DNA of 8,485 bases from Opitutaceae bacterium (GTDB lineage Bacteria; Verrucomicrobiota; Verrucomicrobiia; Opitutales; Opitutaceae): contig SXZN01000103.1 in the NCBI GenBank assembly GCA_005787865.1, positions 1-8,485 on the forward strand. Direction: 5' to 3'. The position numbers were made by a program, and so were the translations under genes. Shown piece after piece: positions 1 through 5,954 of this stretch. Below the pieces are notes generated by a model, which was given only the letters and a program-made list of their open reading frames with translations, did no database searches and was not told the DNA's origin. Numbering within the stretch: the first letter of the stretch is position 1; every line of letters begins with the position of its first letter.

Positions 1-129
1 CTCTACGCTTGGAAGGGCGCAAAATTTGTCAAAAGCATCACCTTCCTCGCCGAGGATCGACTCGGCTTCTGGGAGGTTCGCGGCTACCACAACAACGGCG
101 ACCCTTGGAAAGAAGAGCGGTACGCCTAA
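1..129 (+). CDS. Molybdopterin-dependent oxidoreductase (sulfite oxidase/YedY type), C-terminal fragment
   Basis: This gene enters from the left edge in frame 1; only its last 42 codons and a TAA stop are visible. The fragment contains FWEVRGYHNNGDPW followed by EERY near its end. That pattern, with the Gly-Tyr-His and Gly-Asp-Pro-Trp pieces, is the usual C-terminal tail of small bacterial proteins with the sulfite-oxidase-type molybdopterin domain. Family members carry molybdopterin and act as periplasmic or cytoplasmic oxidoreductases on sulfite, sulfoxides or related substrates. The cofactor-binding cysteine and any Tat signal would lie upstream, outside the window, so substrate and location cannot be judged. 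The next gene starts 115 bases downstream with no clear terminator between, so co-transcription with the phosphorylase is possible but unproven. The family call is fairly secure because of the tail motif; the exact subfamily is open. Confidence 0.8.
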   Translation, partial: LYAWKGAKFVKSITFLAEDRLGFWEVRGYHNNGDPWKEERYA

Positions 130-244
130 GGTCCGTTCTAAAATCCGCTGATGCTCACTGGGGACCGTCATTCCAATCCGGCCGCGAAAGGCTTAGCCCT
201 AAAAATCACAAGGCAGCGCCCGCCGCCGATCACTCATTAATTTT

Positions 245-1567
245 ATGAGCCCCTCTTTTTTTCCCCAAGATATCATCATTAAAAAACGCGATGGCGGCAG
301 CTTAACCGAAGCCGAAATCAAATTCTTCGCGCAGGGAGTAACCGATGGTCGTTTTGCAGACTACCAGGCAACCGCACTCCTGATGGCCATTTTTCTCCGC
401 GGAATGACTCCCCAGGAAACCGCTTGGCTCACTGATGCCATGATGCGCTCGGGTGAAGTGATTAATCTTCAATCAATCGCAGGAGCGAAAGTAGATAAAC
501 ATTCCACGGGAGGCGTCGGTGATAAAGTTTCGCTCATCCTCGCTCCGCTCGCGGCGGCTTGTGGCCTCAAAGTTCCGATGATGAGCGGTCGAGGTCTTGG
601 TCACACCGGCGGGACGCTCGATAAATTGGAAGCCATCCCCGGCTTCCGCGTCATGCTCAGCGTGACCGAATTTCGGGCCATTCTCGAAAAAGTTGGCGTC
701 GCGATGATTGGCCAGACGCCGCAGGTCGTGCCCGCGGATCGCAAACTTTACTCCCTGCGGGATGTCACCGGCACGGTCGAGTGCATCCCACTTATTTGCG
801 CCAGTATCATGAGCAAGAAATTGGCGGAAGGAATCGACTCGTTAGTCCTCGATGTAAAATTCGGCAAAGGGGCCTTCATGAAACGCAAGGAAGACGCCCT
901 GACGCTCGCTCGGGCGATGGTGGCCGTGGGTCGCGCTGGCGGCAAACCCGTGTGGGCCCAACTCACCGCGATGAACCAACCGCTGGGCCGCGCGGCGGGC
1001 CACACCACGGAGGTGATTGAATCGATTGAGTGTCTCCAAGGCCGCGGCCCCGCCGACTTAATGGAAGTAACCTACGCACTTACCGGGCATATGCTGATCT
1101 TGGGCGGAGCGGCGAAAAACGCCGCGGACGCCCAACAGCAAATGTCTGCCGCCATTACTTCCGGTGCTGCGCTCGAGAAATTTCGACAAATGTGCATCGC
1201 TCAAGGCGGCGATCCCCGCGTGATCGAGGATTATAAATTGCTACCCACTGCAAAAAAGCTTTTGGCGGTTCACGCCCCGGCGAACGCCAACGGATTTGTG
1301 GTCGAGGTTGACGCCCTCAAATGCGGCCACGCCATTATGGCTTTGGGCGGAGGCCGCGCCGCCGTGGCTGACCAAGTCGATCACGCCGTGGGCCTCGCCG
1401 ATCTCATCAAAATCGGTGAGCCGGTCACTGCGGGCACGTTGCTCTGTACGATACACCTCAACGATGATGCCAAGGGCGCGCGCGCCGCAGCATTAGTTCG
1501 CGAGGCCATTCATTTTGGCCCCACCGCACCCGAGCGAGAGCGGTTGGTCCAAGATCTTATTCAATAA
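245..1567 (+). CDS. deoA: Thymidine/pyrimidine-nucleoside phosphorylase
   Basis: This enzyme splits thymidine, deoxyuridine and possibly uridine with phosphate, giving the free base and (deoxy)ribose 1-phosphate, in cytosolic nucleoside salvage. The 440-residue length equals that of E. coli DeoA. The phosphate-binding stretch KHSTGGVGDK lies at residues 85-94, and the family signature SGRGLGHTGGTLDKLE at 114-129. H86, R172, S187 and K191 line up at a constant +1 offset with the E. coli substrate residues H85, R171, S186 and K190. The order is an N-terminal helical domain, the phosphate-binding alpha/beta domain and a C-terminal domain starting near residue 335. The ATG at 245 fits the family N-terminus (KKRDGG at 13-18), but there is no Shine-Dalgarno; the leader ends in CATTAATTTT. 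Two positions are unusual: A242 and H253, where relatives usually have Asp (TDMNQ) and Asn (GN). Motifs alone cannot separate a strict thymidine enzyme (deoA) from a broader pyrimidine enzyme (pdp). Confidence 0.95.
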   Translation: MSPSFFPQDIIIKKRDGGSLTEAEIKFFAQGVTDGRFADYQATALLMAIFLRGMTPQETAWLTDAMMRSGEVINLQSIAGAKVDKHSTGGVGDKVSLILAPLAAACGLKVPMMSGRGLGHTGGTLDKLEAIPGFRVMLSVTEFRAILEKVGVAMIGQTPQVVPADRKLYSLRDVTGTVECIPLICASIMSKKLAEGIDSLVLDVKFGKGAFMKRKEDALTLARAMVAVGRAGGKPVWAQLTAMNQPLGRAAGHTTEVIESIECLQGRGPADLMEVTYALTGHMLILGGAAKNAADAQQQMSAAITSGAALEKFRQMCIAQGGDPRVIEDYKLLPTAKKLLAVHAPANANGFVVEVDALKCGHAIMALGGGRAAVADQVDHAVGLADLIKIGEPVTAGTLLCTIHLNDDAKGARAAALVREAIHFGPTAPERERLVQDLIQ

Positions 1568-1594
1568 TCTATTCACGCCTGGGGACGCGGCCAC

Positions 1595-1624
1595 TGCGGG
1601 CCTGTCATAAATAAACGGCCCGCA
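1595..1624 (+). terminator. Stem-loop after deoA, possible weak terminator or mRNA-stabilising hairpin
   Basis: TGCGGGCC at 1595-1602 pairs perfectly with GGCCCGCA at 1617-1624, giving an 8-bp, very GC-rich stem with a 14-base AT-rich loop. It starts 27 bases after the phosphorylase stop codon. No run of T follows the stem; the next bases are CCGACCCC. It therefore does not fit a standard intrinsic terminator. A Rho-assisted 3' end, a transcript-stabilising hairpin or partial read-through into xylAB are all possible. Confidence 0.45.
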
Positions 1625-1649
1625 CCGACCCCGTGGACTCCAGACATCC

Positions 1650-1711
1650 GCGAGCAAATCGTAGAGAAATTTCATCAAAAAAAACCGAGCGATTCCGCTT
1701 CGTTTGCTCGC
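1650..1711. repeat. Long-spaced inverted repeat in the xylA leader
   Basis: GCGAGCAAA at 1650-1658 is the exact reverse complement of TTTGCTCGC at 1703-1711, with 44 bases between the arms. It lies in the 180-base gap upstream of xylA, which is where a sugar-responsive regulator would be expected to bind. The right arm overlaps a possible -35 element. Whether it is an operator or chance is not decided by this sequence alone. Confidence 0.3.
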
Positions 1712-1731
1712 CATTCGGGTCGGCTTATTAT
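1704..1731 (+). promoter_or_regulatory. Candidate xylA promoter (low confidence)
   Basis: TTGCTC at 1704-1709 and TATTAT at 1726-1731 are separated by 16 bases. The -10 box matches the sigma-70 consensus at five of six positions; the -35 box matches only TTG. A transcript from here would start near 1738, only about ten bases before the xylA ATG at 1748, giving a very short leader. That would agree with the lack of a Shine-Dalgarno sequence. The -35 match is poor and sigma factor preferences of the host are unknown. Confidence 0.2.
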
Positions 1732-1747
1732 TTTTTAACTCACTTTT

Positions 1748-3076
1748 ATGAAAAACCCCTCCGCCCACTTTCCCCGTATTCCGCGCATCACTTATGCCGG
1801 CCCTGGCTCCAAGAATCCCCTGGCTTTCCGGCACTATAATCCCACGGAGATGATCGATGGCCGTTCCTTAAAATCCCACCTCCGCTTCTCGGTGGCCTAC
1901 TGGCACTCGTTTCGTGGGACCGGCACCGATCCTTTCGGTCCCGGCACCGTGCAGCGCTCATGGGAAAGCGGCAAGGATGCGCTCTCCATTGCCAAGACGC
2001 GCATGGATGCCGCGTTTGAATTTTTCCAAAAAATTGAATCTCCCTTCTGGTGCTGCCACGACCGGGATATTGCCCCCGAGGGCAAGACCCTCGCGGAATC
2101 GAATCGCAACTTGGACAAAATCGTCGCCCACGCCAAGTCCCTGCAAAAGGCCACGGGCGTTAAACTCCTTTGGGGCACCGCTAACTTATTTTCCAATCCC
2201 CGCTATATGTGCGGCGCGGCGACAAATCCCGACGCGCATGTCTTTGCTTATGCCGCGGCCCAAGTGAAGAAAGCCATCGAGATGACCAAAGAACTCGGCG
2301 GCGAAGGCTACGTCTTCTGGGGTGGCCGGGAAGGCTATGAAACGCTGCTCAATACCAATCTCAAACGTGAGCAGGATCATCTGGCGGCTTTTCTGCACCT
2401 CGCGCTCGATTACGCGAAGAGCATTGGTTTCAAAGGCCAATTTCTCATCGAGCCGAAACCGAAAGAGCCGACCAAACACCAATACGATTTTGATGTCGCC
2501 AGTGGGGTCGCCTTCCTCCGCACCTACGGCCTCGAAAAAGATTTTAAATTTAACATCGAGACGAATCACGCCACCCTCGCTGGCCATACCTTCCAACACG
2601 AAATCGAGGTCGCCGCGGCGCAAGGCATGCTCGGCTCCATCGATGCCAATGCCGGTGACCCCCTCCTCGGTTGGGATACCGATCAATTTAATACCGACGT
2701 CAAAGAAGTCACCCTTGCGATGGTTGCGATTCTAAAGGCCGGCGGGCTCGGCACGGGCGGCATCAATTTCGATGCCAAACTGCGCCGGCCAAGCATGGAG
2801 GCGGAGGATCTTTTCCACGCGCACATCGGCGGCATGGATACTTTTGCGCTCGGGTTCAAACTCGCTCGCCACATCATTGCCGACGGTCGACTTGGGCAGT
2901 TCCTCACCCAGCGCTATAGCTCCTACGATGCCGGCTTCGGTCGTGAGATCGAGACCGGTAAGGCTACTTTTAAGTCTCTCGAAAAACTGGTCCTCACGAA
3001 ACTTGGCGAACCTAAGCTTCGTTCGGGCAAACAGGAATATCTCGAAAACCTACTCAACACTTACCTGCACGGCTAA
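1748..3076 (+). CDS. xylA: Xylose isomerase (class II type)
   Basis: XylA interconverts D-xylose and D-xylulose in the cytosol using two divalent metal ions, the first step of the isomerase route of xylose use. The 442-residue length and the long N-terminus before LRFSVAYWH (45-53) mark the class II group, like the 440-residue E. coli enzyme. All catalytic residues are present at a constant +3 offset from E. coli: H104 and D107 in CCHDRD, E235 and K237 in IEPKPK, E271 and H274 in NIETNH, D299 in SIDANAGD, D310 and D312 in GWDTDQF, and D342 in NFDAK. No frameshift or missing motif is seen. The ATG at 1748 gives the normal family N-terminus, but there is no Shine-Dalgarno; the leader ends in AACTCACTTTT. 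xylB follows 37 bases after the stop, so the two probably share a transcript. Its own promoter may lie in the 180-base gap upstream. Confidence 0.98.
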   Translation: MKNPSAHFPRIPRITYAGPGSKNPLAFRHYNPTEMIDGRSLKSHLRFSVAYWHSFRGTGTDPFGPGTVQRSWESGKDALSIAKTRMDAAFEFFQKIESPFWCCHDRDIAPEGKTLAESNRNLDKIVAHAKSLQKATGVKLLWGTANLFSNPRYMCGAATNPDAHVFAYAAAQVKKAIEMTKELGGEGYVFWGGREGYETLLNTNLKREQDHLAAFLHLALDYAKSIGFKGQFLIEPKPKEPTKHQYDFDVASGVAFLRTYGLEKDFKFNIETNHATLAGHTFQHEIEVAAAQGMLGSIDANAGDPLLGWDTDQFNTDVKEVTLAMVAILKAGGLGTGGINFDAKLRRPSMEAEDLFHAHIGGMDTFALGFKLARHIIADGRLGQFLTQRYSSYDAGFGREIETGKATFKSLEKLVLTKLGEPKLRSGKQEYLENLLNTYLHG

Positions 3077-3113
3077 GCCTCAGGGTTTCCGCTCGGCTAC
3101 CTTGCTTTAACCC

Positions 3114-4622
3114 ATGAGCCTTTACCTCGGCATCGATAGCGGCACCCAAAGCACCAAGGCCATCGTCTTGGATCTCGAGCTGGGCCGCGTCATTGCCGAA
3201 GCCCGGGCGCCTCACGCTCTGCTGGCTGGTCTGCCGGCTGGCCACCTGGAACAGCAGCCGGAAGAATGGGCGACCGCGCTCGATACGGTCATCACCGCCG
3301 TCGCCGCTAAAATTGATCGCCGCCGGGTCCGCGCCATCGGCGTTTCCGGACAACAACATGGCTTCGTGCCCCTCGATGCCCGCGGCGCCGTTATTCGTCC
3401 AGCCAAACTATGGTGCGACACTTCGACCGTCGCCGAATGCGCCCTGCTCACTAAAAAATTAGGGGGCCCCGCGGCCGTCATTCGCGCGACGGGACTGCCC
3501 TTCTTACCTGGCTACACTGCCCCAAAAATTCTTTGGCTAAAACGCCACGAGCCGGCGAACTATAAGCGCCTGCGGCATGTCCTGTTGCCGCACGACTACC
3601 TCAATTTTTATCTGACCGGGAATTATTGCATGGAACCGGGTGATGCTTCTGGGACCGCTCTGCTTGATGTACGCCGGCGGACGTGGTCAAAAAATGTCCT
3701 CAGTGCCATCGACAAGAATTTGGCCGATTGGCTTCCGCCACTTTCTCCGTCGCACGGGGCCGCAGGCACGCTCCGACCGGAGCTGGCGGCAAAATATGGT
3801 TTCTCCCCCGAGGTGATCGTGAGCGCGGGGGGCGGCGACAACATGATGGGCGCGATCGGCACCGGCAACGTGACCCCCGGAGTTGTGACCGCCAGTCTCG
3901 GCACCAGCGGCACGATCTACGCCTTCAGCCAGAAACCAGTGATCGACCCCCACGGTGAAATTGCCGCCTTTTGCTCATCCACCGGCGGCTGGCTGCCGTT
4001 GCTGTGCACCATGAATCTCACGGCGGTCACCGAACAATTTCGCGCGCTCTTCAATTGGGACCATGCCGCTCTCGAGCAAGCCGTGAGCGCTACTCCCGCA
4101 GGGGCCGATGGGCTCACGCTCGTGCCTTACCTCGACGGCGAAAGAACTCCAAATGTTCCCCATGGCACCGGCGTGCTCTATGGGCTCAATCGCCGCACGC
4201 TCACGCCCGGACATCTGGCGCGGTCGGCGATGGAAGGGGTCACGCTCGGATTAAATTATGGTCTGCGCCGCCTCGCCACTCTAGGCGTTAAACCTAAAGA
4301 AATTCGCTTAACTGGCGGCGGAGCTAAATCCGCCGCCTGGCGCCAGATCATGGCCGACATTTTTGGCGTGCCGGTAGTTGCCATGGTGGAAGATGAAGGC
4401 GCGGCCCTCGGCGGAGCGCTCCAAGCGGCTTGGTGCGCTGAGTTACACGCGGGCAATAAGACAAGCCTGGCAACCCTCGCCGCCCACGCGGTAGCGGTGA
4501 ACGAACGCACCCGCTGCGCCCCAGAAAAAAGCCGCGCCGCGCTTTATCGTAAGCGGCAGGACCAACAAGATAGCCTCAGCCTGACTCTACGCGAAACGTT
4601 CGATCGGCTCAGCCGCGCCTGA
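3114..4622 (+). CDS. xylB: Xylulokinase (FGGY carbohydrate kinase)
   Basis: XylB uses ATP to make D-xylulose 5-phosphate from D-xylulose, delivering the xylA product to the pentose phosphate pathway. It has the two-lobed actin-like FGGY fold. The phosphate-binding start GIDSGTQSTK is at residues 6-15 with D8 matching E. coli D6. The substrate-site GQQHG is at 79-83, the first FGGY signature region at about 132-147 (PGYTAPKILWLK), and GGGDNMMGAIG at 239-249, where D242 should be the catalytic base (E. coli D233). A nucleotide-binding loop, LTGGGAKS, is at 399-406. At 502 residues it is somewhat longer than the 484-residue E. coli protein, with the extra length mainly near the C-terminus. The ATG at 3114 has no Shine-Dalgarno; TTTAACCC precedes it. 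FGGY kinases vary in substrate, but immediate linkage to xylA makes xylulose by far the best assignment. It is the last gene of the + strand block. Confidence 0.96.
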   Translation: MSLYLGIDSGTQSTKAIVLDLELGRVIAEARAPHALLAGLPAGHLEQQPEEWATALDTVITAVAAKIDRRRVRAIGVSGQQHGFVPLDARGAVIRPAKLWCDTSTVAECALLTKKLGGPAAVIRATGLPFLPGYTAPKILWLKRHEPANYKRLRHVLLPHDYLNFYLTGNYCMEPGDASGTALLDVRRRTWSKNVLSAIDKNLADWLPPLSPSHGAAGTLRPELAAKYGFSPEVIVSAGGGDNMMGAIGTGNVTPGVVTASLGTSGTIYAFSQKPVIDPHGEIAAFCSSTGGWLPLLCTMNLTAVTEQFRALFNWDHAALEQAVSATPAGADGLTLVPYLDGERTPNVPHGTGVLYGLNRRTLTPGHLARSAMEGVTLGLNYGLRRLATLGVKPKEIRLTGGGAKSAAWRQIMADIFGVPVVAMVEDEGAALGGALQAAWCAELHAGNKTSLATLAAHAVAVNERTRCAPEKSRAALYRKRQDQQDSLSLTLRETFDRLSRA

Positions 4623-4686
4623 TCGTCACCCGCAGGGAGCCAGCTAGATTCAGCCGCAGTAGAGGCGGAGCCGCACCGCGGAGCAC
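4623..4686. other. Convergent junction between the two gene blocks
   Basis: Only 64 bases separate the xylB stop (+) from the hydrolase stop (-). Short four-base complementary pieces such as CCGC (4654-4657) and nearby GCGG are present, but there is no strong stem followed by a T run on either strand. Transcription from both sides therefore meets here without a visible intrinsic terminator. Confidence 0.5.
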
Positions 4687-5484
4687 TTACCGAGTCGGCG
4701 TGTGGTGCTGCAGGATAAAATCTACAATCGGCGCAGGATCCGCTAAGCTATGGGGCGAGTGCCCCGCGCCGGGCTTGATGATTACCTCGATGAGGCCACC
4801 CGCGGCGCGATAGCGCTGAACCAGCACGGCTAAATTTTCTGCCAACGGCACGACGGTATCGGCGTCACCACTGACGCCTATGATAGGAATACCCGCGCGG
4901 ACGACCGGATCGATCCGCGCCAGCGGACTCACGGCAGCGGTCTCTAAGGCCGCCACGGTCAGCCCGTAATTCTCGGCCACTTCGGCCCAATGTGATTTTT
5001 TATAGCCGGGCCAACTGCGCAGATCGAGGGCGGGGGCATCGAGGTAAAGCGCCGCGACGCGCGCGGGATAGGTTGCGGCAAAATTAAAGGCATAGAGCCC
5101 CCCGCGACTAAAGCCTTCGAGCACGACTTGCTGCGCCAACTGGTGTTGACGCAGCAACTGCGTATAAAACGCATCAAAAATTTCGATCGCCGCGGGCGAA
5201 CCATAGCGATCGCTCGCGTTAATATAGGCGTAGTGCCAACCGCGGGCCAATAAGGCCAAGGCAACCTGCGGGGCGTGCCGATCGCCAAACCACTCCGCTC
5301 GCCATAACCAAGGCCGCCCGGGGGCAGCTACTTTGGGTAAAATCAAAATCGCCGGCTGCCCCGCAACGACAAAATCGAGCCGCTCATAACCGTGCCATTC
5401 TGATTGGGTTACCCCCGGCCCTTGCGCGGCAAAAAGCCCCAAAGCTAAATGAGCAAAAATTAAAAACTTTAAAATACTGCGCAT
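4687..5484 (-). CDS. Secreted alpha/beta hydrolase (serine esterase/peptidase-like)
   Basis: The 265-residue protein starts with a Sec-type signal (MRS, hydrophobic stretch at about 4-20, then QGPG) and should act in the periplasm or outside the cell. The nucleophile elbow GFSRGG at 124-129 gives Ser126. GDADTVVP at 206-213 supplies the acid, probably D209. GAGHSPHSL at 239-247 supplies the histidine, probably H242, with H245 as an alternative. Other family-like blocks are WLWRAEWFGD (59-68), a YINASDRYGSP stretch (87-97) and YLDAPALDLRSWPG (147-160). This set resembles a group of uncharacterised esterases or prolyl-oligopeptidase-like hydrolases that I recall from Bacteroidetes and Verrucomicrobia. 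The substrate is unknown. It is the last gene of the - strand block, 54 bases after the TMEM220-like gene. Facing xylAB could suggest an ester-trimming role on plant sugars, but the opposite orientation gives no operon support. The ATG at 5484 is required by an in-frame stop upstream; no Shine-Dalgarno is seen. Confidence 0.88.
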   Translation of the reverse strand: MRSILKFLIFAHLALGLFAAQGPGVTQSEWHGYERLDFVVAGQPAILILPKVAAPGRPWLWRAEWFGDRHAPQVALALLARGWHYAYINASDRYGSPAAIEIFDAFYTQLLRQHQLAQQVVLEGFSRGGLYAFNFAATYPARVAALYLDAPALDLRSWPGYKKSHWAEVAENYGLTVAALETAAVSPLARIDPVVRAGIPIIGVSGDADTVVPLAENLAVLVQRYRAAGGLIEVIIKPGAGHSPHSLADPAPIVDFILQHHTPTR

Positions 5485-5509
5485 AAAGCTCGGGCGATCC
5501 GGGGAATTT

Positions 5510-5527
5510 CCTCATTAGCAAATGAGG
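5510..5527 (-). promoter_or_regulatory. Small stem-loop before the hydrolase gene
   Basis: CCTCATT at 5510-5516 pairs with AATGAGG at 5521-5527 around a four-base loop, a perfect 7-bp stem. It lies between the stop of the TMEM220-like gene and the hydrolase ATG, ending 25 bases before that start codon. On the - strand AAATTCCCC follows rather than a T run, so it is not a typical terminator. It could be a processing or stability element in the transcript, or chance. Confidence 0.3.
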
Positions 5528-5538
5528 GCGGCCGGCGC

Positions 5539-5919
5539 TTACTGAGCGGGCGGCGCGTTGCGCCGGGCCGTGCAGCCGATCACGGCCATCCAGCTGCCGA
5601 TCATAATGAGCGCGTAGAACTCCCGACCGCGAATGATCGCTTCATTCATCATATGCCATTCCGCCACCAAGCTGCTAAGCGGGGTATGCCATGCCCCAAC
5701 GCGTAAATACTGCATCCCCCAGAGGGCACAGATCGCCAGCACGCCAAAGGCAAGATAGCGCGAAGGGCGTCCCGCCGCGGCCAAACCGGCCGCGAGCGCA
5801 CTCAGGCCATAGAGGAGAATCCACGGCGCGGGATTAGGGTCATTGAATTGCAGCGCGACCGAAAAAGCAAAGAGCCCAGCCATAATCCCGTGAGCAAGCC
5901 GCAGCATAAATGACGTCAT
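5539..5919 (-). CDS. TMEM220-family small membrane protein
   Basis: This 126-residue protein has four predicted hydrophobic helices at roughly residues 6-23, 32-50, 55-72 and 101-116. Between the first two is QFNDPNPAPW at 24-33. The QxNDPDPxxW-like motif, followed by a LLYGL helix and a late RE (99-100) just before the last helix, is characteristic of the transmembrane family 220 (TMEM220). The family is found in bacteria and animals and I know of no established biochemical role. It should sit in the inner membrane. The ATG at 5919 is used here; Met5 at 5907 (MLRLAHG) is equally plausible, since neither has a Shine-Dalgarno and the family usually begins close to the first helix. It starts 35 bases after the propeller stop and ends 54 bases before the hydrolase start, so it is probably co-transcribed with both. 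Confidence 0.82.
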   Translation of the reverse strand: MTSFMLRLAHGIMAGLFAFSVALQFNDPNPAPWILLYGLSALAAGLAAAGRPSRYLAFGVLAICALWGMQYLRVGAWHTPLSSLVAEWHMMNEAIIRGREFYALIMIGSWMAVIGCTARRNAPPAQ

Positions 5920-5921
5920 TT
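5908..5921. promoter_or_regulatory. 14-bp perfect palindrome over the TMEM220-like start
   Basis: AAATGACGTCATTT at 5908-5921 is its own reverse complement and covers the start codon of the TMEM220-like gene (5917-5919). The core TGACGTCA could serve a dimeric DNA-binding protein, or fold to restrict translation start. Part of it is coding, so chance is a real alternative. Confidence 0.25.
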
Positions 5922-5954
5922 TATAAATGAGAAATTTTGGAACGGGGCAGCGGT

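Noticed and set aside
130..166. GGTCC (130-134) and GGACC (162-166) as a terminator after the oxidoreductase
   Set aside because: The stem has only five pairs around a 27-base loop and no T run, which is weak and easily due to chance.
9..248. A 79-codon open frame starting at an ATG-like start near the left edge on the + strand
   Set aside because: It overlaps the molybdopterin oxidoreductase tail out of frame, is arginine-rich in the manner of GC-rich shadow frames, and shows no family motif.
1493..1834. A 113-codon open frame on the - strand spanning the deoA-xylA gap
   Set aside because: Both ends lie antisense within well-supported genes, the translation has no recognisable domain or signal, and the gap looks regulatory.
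2186..2686. A 166-codon open frame antisense to xylA
   Set aside because: xylA is intact with every catalytic residue in the other strand; long antisense frames are common in GC-rich coding DNA.
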